This document shows positions 1 to 6,701 of a stretch of DNA of 8,526 nucleotides, piece after piece. Every line of letters begins with the position of its first letter. Within the stretch, counting starts at the first letter, position 1. The notes beneath the pieces are model-generated. The model had not been told where the DNA came from, made no database searches, and saw nothing but the letters and a program-made list of their open reading frames with translations. Origin of the DNA: JADFOB01 sp964651325 (lineage in GTDB: Bacteria > Planctomycetota > Phycisphaerae > UBA1845); the NCBI GenBank assembly GCA_964651325.1, contig CAZYXP010000171.1:1-8526 (forward strand), given 5' to 3'. The position numbers were made by a program, and so were the translations under genes.

Positions 1-555
1 GGCGAAGGCGGTATGATTACCACGGATGACGAGGCCATGGCGACGCTCTGCCGATCGCTGCGCAACCAGGGCCGCGATACCAACGGCGGCTGGCTGGCGC
101 ATGCACGATTGGGCTACAACTATCGCCTCAGTGACATAAACTGTGCCCTCGGAATTGAGCAGCTCCGGCGCCTCGACGAGCTGGTCGCCGCGCGGGGGCG
201 GGTCGAGAAGCTCTACCGCGAGCGTTTGGGCGATGAACGGCGGATCGAGCTACAGCATGTGGCGCACAACGTCGCGGTGAGTTGGTTCGTCTTTGTCGTG
301 AAATTGACGGATGACTATCGGGCCGAGGATCGAAACCGCATCTTAAAGGAGCTGTCCGATGCGGGGATTGGTTGCAGTAATTATTTCGTCCCGATTCACT
401 TGCAGCCATTCTACAAGGATCAGTTCGGCTGGCGCGAAGGAGATTTTCCGAATTGTGAGAGGCTGGCCGCGCGGACCATCGCCCTGCCGTTTCACCACGA
501 ATTGACCGAGCGTGATCTTGACAGAATTTGCCATGAATTCCAACGACGACTCTAG
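1..555 (+). CDS. DegT/DnrJ/EryC1/StrS family sugar aminotransferase, C-terminal part (5' truncated by window edge)
   Basis: Frame 1 is open from the first base and ends at TAG 553-555, giving 184 residues of a protein whose family is usually about 370-400 long. It begins with GEGGMITTDD, the segment that in this family follows the PLP-binding lysine (typically K-N-I-T-T-G-E-G-G), so the catalytic lysine should lie about five residues outside the window. Other family hallmarks are SLRNQGR (about 19-25), GYNYRLSDINCALGIEQLRRLDE (38-60), NYFVPIHLQPFY (127-138) and AARTIALPFHHELTE (156-170). These enzymes are cytosolic, PLP-dependent and use an amino donor such as glutamate to aminate a nucleotide-linked keto-sugar, giving amino sugars for O-antigen, capsule or glycans. 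The exact substrate cannot be read from this half. The internal ATG at base 13 is not the start. The PDZ gene follows after one base, suggesting co-transcription. Confidence 0.93.
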   Translation, partial: GEGGMITTDDEAMATLCRSLRNQGRDTNGGWLAHARLGYNYRLSDINCALGIEQLRRLDELVAARGRVEKLYRERLGDERRIELQHVAHNVAVSWFVFVVKLTDDYRAEDRNRILKELSDAGIGCSNYFVPIHLQPFYKDQFGWREGDFPNCERLAARTIALPFHHELTERDLDRICHEFQRRL

Positions 556-556
556 T

Positions 557-1471
557 ATGCCATCGCCGCATCGTCCTAAACGAGCCGAGCCGCGGGCCTC
601 AGCCCGCGCCGGGTGTACGGCACGACCACATTACCCGCGGCACGGGGCCACGTGGCACTTTCTGGGGGCGGTCTTGCTGGTATGCGTGCCGCCCAGCGCG
701 GCGCAGGTCGTGACGCAAACCCCAGAGCAAAAGGCGCAACCGATTCGCGCGGAACAGGACATCGCCGAAGAAATCGAGCCGCTCCAACTCGTCCCGCTGG
801 ATGAAGCACTGGGGCGCGAAGTGGACGAACTCATCCCCCGGTTGGGATCCATTGAGTACCTGGAACGCATAGAGGCAACGGAGCGACTGAAGGAAATCGG
901 CGCGGGGGCGCTCGCCAAGCTTCGCGACGCCTATCGGGCCACGGACGATCTCGAGGTCTTGCTGCGCATCGAACAGATCACGGAATCGGTCTACCTGGAG
1001 CATCACGTTTATTCCCGAAAGGCGTTCCTGGGCATCAGCCTGACGCCATACGATCCGAGCCGAATCGAAGGACCGCCGCTGCCCATCGACTCTCCCGCCG
1101 TCGCGCTCACCAATGTCATCGCGGGCACGGCCGCCGCAAAGGCGGGGCTGCAAATAGGCGATGTGGTCATCGAATCCGAAGGCCTACCGCTTAGCGACCT
1201 GCCCGATCCCGAGGACACGAAGAACGGAATCACGCAACGTTTCCCGGTCGTCACGAACTTTAGCCGGGGCATCGCGCGGCATCGGCCGGGCGATCATTTG
1301 AAGATCAGAATCATGCGGGGGACCGATGTACTGGAGGTTGACATCGAGCTGGGCTTCCTGCCCGAATCGATGAGGAAACGCAACAACGTGGCGGCCATCA
1401 ACGCGGCACTAATACCCGCCCGAAAATCCTACGCCGCATGGTGGAACATGCATTTCGCGGCATCGCCGTAA
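557..1471 (+). CDS. Secreted or periplasmic PDZ-domain protein with a HEAT-like helical segment
   Basis: The protein has 304 residues from ATG 557, which lies one base after the aminotransferase stop. ATG 533 (312 aa) and GTG 512 (319 aa) are in-frame alternatives overlapping that gene. None has a clear ribosome site, so the start is uncertain, but no ATG/GTG/TTG codon occurs between 557 and the hydrophobic core. A long Arg/His-rich N-region precedes the core WHFLGAVLLVCV (about 33-44) and a likely signal peptidase I site SAA/QVV near residue 49. Residues about 85-145 are helical with a HEAT-like pattern (ATERLKEIGAGALAKLRDAY). Residues about 157-267 are a PDZ domain with FLGISL as the binding-loop region, VIAGTAAAKAGLQIGDVVIESEG and a closing DHLKIRIMRG...VDIELG. 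No protease domain with a catalytic triad is visible, so this is not a complete HtrA/DegP. It probably recognises protein C-termini in the envelope. The partner is unknown. Confidence 0.82.
   Translation: MPSPHRPKRAEPRASARAGCTARPHYPRHGATWHFLGAVLLVCVPPSAAQVVTQTPEQKAQPIRAEQDIAEEIEPLQLVPLDEALGREVDELIPRLGSIEYLERIEATERLKEIGAGALAKLRDAYRATDDLEVLLRIEQITESVYLEHHVYSRKAFLGISLTPYDPSRIEGPPLPIDSPAVALTNVIAGTAAAKAGLQIGDVVIESEGLPLSDLPDPEDTKNGITQRFPVVTNFSRGIARHRPGDHLKIRIMRGTDVLEVDIELGFLPESMRKRNNVAAINAALIPARKSYAAWWNMHFAASP
591..608. repeat. GC-rich inverted repeat (7-bp stem, CTCA loop) inside the start of the PDZ gene
   Basis: The arms CGCGGGC (591-597) and GCCCGCG (602-608) pair perfectly around CTCA. The element lies in the coding sequence for the N-region of the PDZ protein's signal peptide. 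It shares the core GGGC-nnnA-GCCC with the hairpin after the same gene, which suggests a dispersed REP-like palindrome, although GC-rich coding DNA can give such stems by chance. Confidence 0.45.
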
Positions 1472-1739
1472 ATCAGAGCACAGGGCGCAAGCCCTGTGAC
1501 ATCCTTCTGGGCAGGCCCACGACCGGACGTGCGCCGTAGCAGGTCCGCGGCGGAATGTCCGCAGGCTGGCGCCAGCGGCTCTGAGCGGGCGCCCTATACC
1601 CGGAGGACTCGATCCGCCTGGCCAATCGCCGCGCACGACAAGGTTTCGGTTGTCGCGAGGCCGCGCAAGCTGAAGCATGCGGCTCGGGACGATGCTACTT
1701 ACGTGAACCGTATTCGGGCTACAGCATACCGTATTCCGA
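1472..1739. other. Convergent intergenic gap, no gene seen
   Basis: These 268 bases separate the PDZ gene (+) from gmhA (-). They hold the hairpin at 1479-1498, the 10-bp palindrome CTGGCGCCAG near 1565-1574 and part of the 21-bp tandem repeat at 1709-1750. Open frames crossing the gap have Arg/Ala/Pro-rich, family-less translations and no ribosome sites, so I call no gene. I found no U-tract terminator for gmhA. Confidence 0.6.
1479..1498. terminator. Perfect 8-bp hairpin with GCAA tetraloop after the PDZ gene (terminator or REP-like element)
   Basis: The arms CACAGGGC (1479-1486) and GCCCTGTG (1491-1498) are perfectly complementary around GCAA, a stable GNRA-type loop. The element starts eight bases after the PDZ stop codon and sits between two convergent transcription units, which is where a terminator belongs. 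No U-rich tract follows on either strand, so it is not a canonical intrinsic terminator. It may instead protect the mRNA 3' end or be a dispersed palindrome. Confidence 0.5.
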
Positions 1740-1750
1740 CTACAGCGTGC
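1709..1750. repeat. Imperfect 21-bp tandem duplication spanning the gmhA stop codon
   Basis: Two adjacent 21-base units, 1709-1729 and 1730-1750, agree at 17 of 21 positions. Both begin CGTATTC and contain CTACAGC. On the - strand each unit contains CTGTAG, and because 21 is a multiple of three the second TAG lies in the gmhA frame behind the real stop (1742-1740). The pattern fits a local duplication that copied the end of gmhA, followed by drift. Confidence 0.7.
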
Positions 1751-2315
1751 TGCCCGCGTACATTTGCTCTATGCGATCGCAGATGATGTGGTACGCGAGT
1801 TGATGGGTTTCCTGAACGCGGTCGCTGGCGGTGTGGTCCACGAGGAAGGCATGGTCGCACAGCGGGGCAAGGTCGCCGCCGGTGCGCCCGGAGAATCCAA
1901 TCCGCTCGGCGCCGATGGCCTTGGACCGCTGCATCGCGCGGATGACGTTGATCGACGTCCCCGAAACGCTCAACGCCCAAACCATGTCGCGATCGGTCAC
2001 CAAGGCATCGACCTGGCGAGCGAAGCAAACGTCCGCGCCGCAATCGTTGACCACGGCCGTAAGAATCGATGAATCGGTGGTCAGCGCTATGGCCGGCAGC
2101 GCCTTGCGATCTTGCTTGAATCGCCCCACGAGTTCGGCCGCGATGTGCTGGGCGTCGGCGGCGCTTCCTCCGTTGCCCAAGAGGTAGAGCCTTCCGCCGC
2201 GGTTGAAACAAGCGATGATGCGGTCGGCAATCTCGCGCAGCAAATCGCAATGTGCCGCCGCGGCAGTCACGACGCGCACGTGCTCTTCAATCTGATTTTG
2301 AATCGAATCGCTCAA
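1740..2315 (-). CDS. gmhA: Phosphoheptose isomerase (sedoheptulose 7-phosphate isomerase)
   Basis: This is a 191-residue SIS-domain protein, matching the usual length of about 190. GmhA converts sedoheptulose 7-phosphate to D-glycero-D-manno-heptose 7-phosphate in the cytosol, the first committed step of ADP-heptose synthesis for LPS inner core. The signature GNGGSAADAQHIAAELVGRF is at 47-66, the phosphate loop SVSGTS at 116-121 (more often STSGNS) and RVQETHQLAYHIICDRIE at 166-183. By comparison with E. coli GmhA, the catalytic or metal-site residues His57, Glu61, Gln168 and His176 are all present. The start is TTG at 2315-2313, which overlaps the hldE stop by two bases (TTGA). A GGAG at 2326-2323 lies seven bases upstream, and no ATG occurs before residue 111, so I accept the TTG. 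The product is the substrate of the HldE kinase domain encoded just upstream, so coupled translation makes sense. Confidence 0.95.
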   Translation of the reverse strand: MSDSIQNQIEEHVRVVTAAAAHCDLLREIADRIIACFNRGGRLYLLGNGGSAADAQHIAAELVGRFKQDRKALPAIALTTDSSILTAVVNDCGADVCFARQVDALVTDRDMVWALSVSGTSINVIRAMQRSKAIGAERIGFSGRTGGDLAPLCDHAFLVDHTASDRVQETHQLAYHIICDRIEQMYAGSTL

Positions 2316-3802
2316 TCGATGGCTCCACTGGCACGAATGCGATCCAGCAGCGACGTCGTGCTCAGCCCCTTGAGTAGCGGCAGCAAGACCACCTTGCCGC
2401 CGATCGACTCTACGAACTCCGCGCCGACCACGCCCTTGCCCGCCCAGTCCTCGCCCTTGGCCAACAAGTCAGGGCGAACCTGGCGGATCAACACCTCCGG
2501 GTTCGGCTCGTCAAAGCCCACGACGTAGTCCACACATTCCAACGCGCCCAGCACGGCCGCCCTGTGCTCAAACTGGTTGATCGGGCGATCGTCGCCCTTA
2601 CCCAGCCCGCGAACCGATGCATCGGTGTTCAGACCCAGCACCAGCATGGAGCCCTCCGCCCGGCAGCGGCGAAGAAAATCGACATGCCCGGCGTGGAGAA
2701 TATCGAAGCAGCCGTTCGTGAATACGACGGTCTCTCCGCGATCGCGCCTCAGCCCCAATTCCGCGACGAGATCGCCACAGGTGCGCAATTTTCCGTTTTG
2801 CAGGCGATCTTCCAGCCGCAACTCGGCCAGCACCTCGTCGGCCGTAATGGGCACGCATCCGAAACGCTCGACCTCGAGCCCGCCGGCCACGTTGGCCAGC
2901 CGAGCGGCGTCAGTCAGCGGCGCGCCCGCGGCGCTGGCGGCGGCGAGCATGGCCAGGACGGCATCCCCGGCTCCGGTGTTGTCGTAGACGCTGCGTGGGC
3001 TGGTCTTGGCGTGATACCAGGGTGCGTCGCCCTCTACCACGATCGACCCGTCGCGATCCAATGTGGCCACCATAGCGCCGGCGCAAATGCTCTGGATGAG
3101 GTCTCGCGCTGCAACCGCGGTCGCCTCCAGCGTGTCAAACGTGTCTGAGCATGCGATGGAAAGCTCTTGCCGGTTGGGCGTCAGGATGTCGGCGCCGTAG
3201 TAACGTCTGAAATCCGGAAGTCTGGCTGGATCCACCAACACCTTCTTGCCGGCGCGGCGCGCCTCTTCCACCATGCTTCGAACCAACTTGGAGGTGATTA
3301 CGCCCTTGTCGTAGTCCTCAATGCAAACCACATCACACGCGGAAAGCTTGGCACAGGCCGCGTCGATCAGGCTCTTAGATTCAGTGGGATTGATCGGGCT
3401 GGCATCTTCATCATCGACGCGCAGCAACTGCTGGCGATGGCGATGCTGAGCCAAGCCCACCAGGCGCGTTTTGGTGGTGGTCGGCCGATCCGCATCGGAT
3501 ACGACCGCCGAACAATCCGCGCCCAGTTCTTCAAGCAGTCCGATAAGCTGCGTCGCGTGGCGATCCGTGCCCACCAGCCCGCAGCAAGCCACCTCGCAGC
3601 CCAGCGCCCGCAGGCACGACGCGACATTGGCGGCGCCCCCAACGGCCTCTCGCTTTTCCACGGTCCTCAACACAGGCACCGGGGCTTCGGGGCTGATGCG
3701 TTCGGCGTCGCCATAGATGTAGCGATCGAGGATCAAGTCGCCGATGAGCAGCACGCGTTTCCCCGCGGCCCGGTGGACCCATTGTGACAGTTGTTCCGAC
3801 AT
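2312..3802 (-). CDS. hldE: Bifunctional heptose 7-phosphate kinase / heptose 1-phosphate adenylyltransferase
   Basis: The protein has 496 residues, slightly longer than the roughly 475 of E. coli HldE. Residues about 15-325 are a PfkB/ribokinase-type kinase: GDLILDRYIYGDAERISPEAPVPVL at 21-45, GGAANVA at 55-61, and the anion-hole motif DNTGAGDA at 274-281 with Asp280 as predicted catalytic base. Residues about 355-490 are a cytidylyltransferase-fold nucleotidyltransferase with FTNGCFDILHAGH (361-373, HxGH at 370-373), KGDDRPINQFEHR (402-414) and the C-terminal GLSTTSLLDRI (479-489). The enzyme phosphorylates heptose 7-phosphate at C1. After dephosphorylation by GmhB, which is not in the window, its second domain adds AMP from ATP to give ADP-heptose. 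The start is ATG 3802-3800, preceded only by a weak TGGA. The sensor kinase gene ends 86 bp upstream and gmhA overlaps downstream by two bases. Both active centres look intact. Confidence 0.96.
   Translation of the reverse strand: MSEQLSQWVHRAAGKRVLLIGDLILDRYIYGDAERISPEAPVPVLRTVEKREAVGGAANVASCLRALGCEVACCGLVGTDRHATQLIGLLEELGADCSAVVSDADRPTTTKTRLVGLAQHRHRQQLLRVDDEDASPINPTESKSLIDAACAKLSACDVVCIEDYDKGVITSKLVRSMVEEARRAGKKVLVDPARLPDFRRYYGADILTPNRQELSIACSDTFDTLEATAVAARDLIQSICAGAMVATLDRDGSIVVEGDAPWYHAKTSPRSVYDNTGAGDAVLAMLAAASAAGAPLTDAARLANVAGGLEVERFGCVPITADEVLAELRLEDRLQNGKLRTCGDLVAELGLRRDRGETVVFTNGCFDILHAGHVDFLRRCRAEGSMLVLGLNTDASVRGLGKGDDRPINQFEHRAAVLGALECVDYVVGFDEPNPEVLIRQVRPDLLAKGEDWAGKGVVGAEFVESIGGKVVLLPLLKGLSTTSLLDRIRASGAID
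2323..2326 (-). promoter_or_regulatory. Ribosome binding site supporting the TTG start of gmhA
   Basis: GGAG on the - strand lies seven bases before TTG 2315-2313, inside the last codons of hldE. It decides the start because no ATG lies nearby. Termination of hldE at TGA 2314-2312 should also feed ribosomes to this site. Confidence 0.6.
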
Positions 3803-3857
3803 TCATTCATCCAGGTTTTGGTGGGCGGGTGGCTGCCGACGCTCCGCTCAAACGGGC

Positions 3858-3887
3858 ATGGTAGAGTCGGGGTCGGGGGATCGTCAA
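3858..3887 (-). promoter_or_regulatory. Candidate sigma70-type promoter for hldE-gmhA
   Basis: On the - strand TTGACG (3887-3882) is followed after an 18-base spacer by TACCAT (3863-3858). The -35 box matches five of six consensus bases and the -10 box four of six. It begins just inside the 86-bp gap after the sensor-kinase stop (3891-3889) and would start RNA near 3851, about 50 bases before the hldE ATG. It would allow the heptose genes to be expressed apart from the two-component genes. Motif match only. Confidence 0.35.
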
Positions 3888-3888
3888 A

Positions 3889-5784
3889 TCAGGATCTTCT
3901 GTGCGGCTTGCCGCTGTTTCGCGAGGGGATGGTCAAACAAAAATGGGCGCCGCCGTACTCGGGGTCGCGGCGGGCGACGAGTTCCAACCGCCCGCCGAGC
4001 AACGTCGCCCAGCTTCTCGCCAGGGCCAGCCCGAGCCCGATGCCGCGCTGGGCCGCCGTCTTCGCGGCCTTACCGCGTCGGAAGGGCTTGAAAATACTTC
4101 TGGCGTCACCGCGATCGATCCCCGGCCCGCTGTCAAGCACATGCACGGCCAGCGTCCCGTTTTGTCCGCTCAAGCGAACCTGCACCGCCGGCTCCTTCGA
4201 CGTCCGCGCATGCCGCACGGCATTATCGACGAGCACGCCGGCGATTTGAGTAACGAGCCCCACGTCCGTTCGCACCGGCCGAGTATCTGTCAAGTCGCTC
4301 TTGGACTCACATCGAACGCCACCACGGCGGCACGAGGTCTCCAGCGATTCGTCCAGCCTACCCAACAGCGTGACCGCATCCGTCTCTACCAGATTGAGCG
4401 TAACTTTCTGATTCTCGAGCCTGGCGTATTCGAGCACGCCCTGCACGATCCCCGACAAGCGCACCGATTCGCGGTTGAGCGTGTCCAGGTAATTCTGCTT
4501 GGAATCCTCGGGAACCAGCCCGGCCGCCAGCATGTCCGCATAGAGCCGGAACGTGGTGAGCGGCGTGCGCAACTCGTGCGTCACGGCATACGCGAATTGC
4601 AAACGACGGTTGGTCAGCGCGACAAGATTGCCGGCCGCCAGCCCGGCCACGCCGAGCACCGCGAGCGCGACCAACCACGCCACAACCAACACCTTGGCCA
4701 CGGACGCGCGAGCCAAAGCTACGCCTGTGTCCTCTACATCGGGCCCCACGAGCCGTACCGGAATGACGTCCATCTTGGTCGCATCGGCCACCGACGACCC
4801 ATCTTGTGCGCTGAACACCGGTTCCAAATCCGCCAGGGGATAGAGATCCTCTCGAATCAGGTTGATCAATTCAGGTTTGAGGCGTTGCCAATCGGCGACG
4901 AAACCTTGATAGAACAGTTTCGTATCTTCAAAGCCGCTTCGCACAAACAGCAGGTGTGGTGTTTCTTCGTCGTCCCCTTTGAGCCAGAAAACGGCCATGG
5001 GATCCGCCGTGAGTCCGAAGCTCATCGGTGGGGAGCAGACATACATATCCGAATCGCCGTTGGTGTTGGGTGCAACACTCTTATCCGCAATGCACTTGGC
5101 CGAGGGCATGTACCGCATCTGCGCCGCGAGGTTGCGCTCTTTTCGCCGCTGAAAATCGCTTATCGGCAGGCGTGTGCCGAATCCGGAGGGACCGACGGTG
5201 CGCATCATTTGAACGAGGTGCTCCTGCGGCAGACCCGCGCCGGCCAGCGCCGCGTCCACGTCCGCACGAACCTGGGCGACGCGTTCGGCCAGCGCCGCGA
5301 CGCTCGTCGTTCGCCGCAACCAGTCCATCGTACGAAGCGCCCTCGGCGAAGGATGCCGCTCGCCGGTGATTTGAGGAGACCACCAGCCGACACCGTCCGC
5401 GGCGGCATCCCCGTCCTCTCGCACGTGAAAATAAAGATCGATCCATTCATACAACGGCCCCGACGTGGCAATCGTGCTTTTCTTGAGCACCTTCTCCACG
5501 TTGCGGCGCTGCCCGTCCGCCGTCCAAGCCGTCGTGGCCTCTTCCACGTGATAGGTGACGTAGTCGGTGGGCTCGCGCGCGATTTCAGGAATGAGCAGTT
5601 CCTTGATGTGCCCCTCCATACGCACGAGCGCTTCGCGGAGACGGGCTTGGTGGCGATCCCACGCTTCGCGCTGGGCGAGATGAAGCTGCAAGCTTGTGGC
5701 CCACGTCATCCCGCCGATCACCACGGCGGCAATCAAGGCAAAAACCGTGACCGCCGCGACTGTCCCTCGACTCGATGCACGCAT
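3889..5784 (-). CDS. Membrane-bound sensor histidine kinase with large unrecognised extracytoplasmic domain
   Basis: The protein has 631 residues from ATG 5784-5782. The frame stays open upstream (to 5868), but this ATG has a strong GGAGG seven bases away, is followed by a membrane anchor, and overlaps the response-regulator stop by one base (TGATG). The first transmembrane helix is about residues 7-29 and the second about 363-389. Between them about 330 residues with Cys231 and Cys250 face the periplasm; I recognise no PAS, Cache or CHASE motif there. The second helix runs almost directly into the H-box AYAVTHELRTPLTTFRLYADML with phosphoacceptor His403, so a HAMP domain appears absent. The ATPase has an N-box LVDNAVRHA (Asn521), G1 DSGPGID (551-557), F-box FKPF (565-568) and G2 GIGLGLALA (581-589). 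It should autophosphorylate and pass the phosphate to the regulator encoded immediately upstream. The stimulus is unknown; an envelope signal is an inference from location and neighbours. Confidence 0.93.
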   Translation of the reverse strand: MRASSRGTVAAVTVFALIAAVVIGGMTWATSLQLHLAQREAWDRHQARLREALVRMEGHIKELLIPEIAREPTDYVTYHVEEATTAWTADGQRRNVEKVLKKSTIATSGPLYEWIDLYFHVREDGDAAADGVGWWSPQITGERHPSPRALRTMDWLRRTTSVAALAERVAQVRADVDAALAGAGLPQEHLVQMMRTVGPSGFGTRLPISDFQRRKERNLAAQMRYMPSAKCIADKSVAPNTNGDSDMYVCSPPMSFGLTADPMAVFWLKGDDEETPHLLFVRSGFEDTKLFYQGFVADWQRLKPELINLIREDLYPLADLEPVFSAQDGSSVADATKMDVIPVRLVGPDVEDTGVALARASVAKVLVVAWLVALAVLGVAGLAAGNLVALTNRRLQFAYAVTHELRTPLTTFRLYADMLAAGLVPEDSKQNYLDTLNRESVRLSGIVQGVLEYARLENQKVTLNLVETDAVTLLGRLDESLETSCRRGGVRCESKSDLTDTRPVRTDVGLVTQIAGVLVDNAVRHARTSKEPAVQVRLSGQNGTLAVHVLDSGPGIDRGDARSIFKPFRRGKAAKTAAQRGIGLGLALARSWATLLGGRLELVARRDPEYGGAHFCLTIPSRNSGKPHRRS

Positions 5785-6524
5785 CACGCATCCTCCGCCG
5801 TTGCGTCGCGAACCAATGCTATGTCCGAACCGAGCATGTACCCCTTCCCGCGTACGGTGACGACCCATTCGGGGTCGCCCGCCGCGGTGCCTGTGCCGAG
5901 TTTCTGCCGAAGGCGTGTCACATGCATATCAATCGCGCGCGTTTCGATTTGCCCGTCGCGAATGCCCCACACCGTCGCCAGCAACTCCTCGCGCGACACA
6001 GCTCGGCCGGCATGCGCCGACAGCCGGTCCAGGATGTTGGCCTCCATTTCCGAAAGGGCCACGCACGTTCCATCTTTGCGATAGACCTCGCGCCGGGCGC
6101 AGTCTACCTTTGTGTCACCACCGATCAACGTGATCACCGGGACGGGGCGATCCGGGCTGCGACGCAAAACGGCCGCCACCCGCGCCAACAACTCGCGGGC
6201 GGAAAAGGGCTTCACGACATAGTCGTCGGCCCCATGCTTGAGCCCATGCACGCGATCGTCCTCGGAGCCTCGGGCCGTGAGAATAATGACGGGCAACGTC
6301 GGGTGGGTCCGGCGGATTTCCACGAGCACGTCAAAGCCGTCCATTTTGGGGAGTTGCAGGTCGAGCAAGACCAGATCGACCCCGGCGCGCCGAGCGGCCG
6401 TCAAGCCCGAGACGCCATCCGCGGCTTCTACGGGTTCGTGTCCTGCAACGCGCAAGGCGTCGGCAATCCCCCGCCGAATCGCTTCCTCGTCTTCGACGAC
6501 CACAATGCTACGTTTTCTGCGCAT
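5784..6524 (-). CDS. OmpR/PhoB-family response regulator
   Basis: The protein has 246 residues, near the family's usual 220-250. Residues about 5-122 are a receiver domain: acidic pair Glu11/Asp12, phosphoacceptor Asp55 in LVLLDLQLPKMDGFD, Thr83 in ILTARG and Lys105 in DYVVKPFSARELLARV. Residues about 130-232 form a winged-helix DNA-binding domain, with LSEMEANILDRL, the recognition-helix region ETRAIDMHVTRLRQKL (194-209) and the closing hairpin WVVTVRGKGYML. The whole phosphorelay set is intact, so it should be a cytosolic transcription factor activated by the kinase that follows. The start is ATG 6524-6522 with GAGG eight bases upstream (6536-6533). The stop overlaps the kinase ATG by one base, which implies tight translational coupling. 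Two CACTCTTG direct repeats on the + strand lie 24-51 bases before the start and may be an autoregulatory site. The regulon cannot be deduced; hldE-gmhA just downstream are the obvious candidates. Confidence 0.95.
   Translation of the reverse strand: MRRKRSIVVVEDEEAIRRGIADALRVAGHEPVEAADGVSGLTAARRAGVDLVLLDLQLPKMDGFDVLVEIRRTHPTLPVIILTARGSEDDRVHGLKHGADDYVVKPFSARELLARVAAVLRRSPDRPVPVITLIGGDTKVDCARREVYRKDGTCVALSEMEANILDRLSAHAGRAVSREELLATVWGIRDGQIETRAIDMHVTRLRQKLGTGTAAGDPEWVVTVRGKGYMLGSDIALVRDATAEDA
5792..5796 (-). promoter_or_regulatory. Ribosome binding site fixing the histidine kinase start
   Basis: GGAGG on the - strand lies seven bases before ATG 5784-5782, inside the end of the response-regulator gene. 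It favours this start over the longer open frame, whose first 28 codons would only overlap the regulator gene and add a non-conserved Arg/Gly-rich stretch before the membrane anchor. Confidence 0.75.
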
Positions 6525-6547
6525 CGATCAATCCTCAAAACTCATTG

Positions 6548-6575
6548 CACTCTTGCCGGCGTATCGACACTCTTG
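6548..6575. promoter_or_regulatory. Direct repeat pair CACTCTTG with 20-bp period, candidate operator
   Basis: CACTCTTG occurs at 6548-6555 and 6568-6575 on the + strand, with a 12-base gap. The 20-bp period is about two helical turns and puts both copies on the same DNA face, as for tandem binding by OmpR-family dimers. The pair lies in the leader just upstream of the response-regulator ribosome site. The function is inferred. Confidence 0.35.
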
Positions 6576-6695
6576 AATCCGCGAACACCAGCGGCCCGCC
6601 CGAGCCGCAGATTTGAGCTCGCGCGGCCTCGCGAACCCGCACTCACCTTTGACGCGTCGCTAGAGATGCAGCGCACCAAGGCGTTTCCGCATTCT

Positions 6696-6701
6696 ATTAT
6701 A
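6696..6701 (-). promoter_or_regulatory. Candidate -10 element (perfect TATAAT) upstream of the response regulator
   Basis: TATAAT on the - strand at 6701-6696 lies about 172 bases before the response-regulator ATG in the otherwise gene-free gap 6525-6794. The sequence 16-18 bases upstream (around 6718-6725) is GC-rich and a poor match to TTGACA, and no extended TGn is present. An activator or another sigma factor might compensate. RNA starting near 6689 would carry a leader of about 165 bases. No convincing terminator or riboswitch fold is visible in this gap. Confidence 0.4.

Noticed and set aside
557..1471. HtrA/DegP serine protease
   Set aside because: A PDZ domain is present, but no trypsin-like catalytic domain or GNSGG motif is visible.
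1496..1786. Small frames on both strands in the convergent gap (including 1409-1678 on -)
   Set aside because: The translations are Arg/Pro/Ala-rich and family-less, they run into gmhA or the PDZ gene, and they lack ribosome sites.
5785..5868. Longer start for the sensor kinase (28 extra residues)
   Set aside because: The extension only overlaps the regulator gene, whereas ATG 5784 has GGAGG at the right distance and leads straight into the membrane anchor.
3901..6084. A 727-codon open frame on the + strand opposite the sensor kinase and regulator
   Set aside because: It lies antisense to two genes with complete motif sets, its translation is Arg/His/Pro-rich with no recognisable motif, and such frames are expected opposite GC-rich genes.
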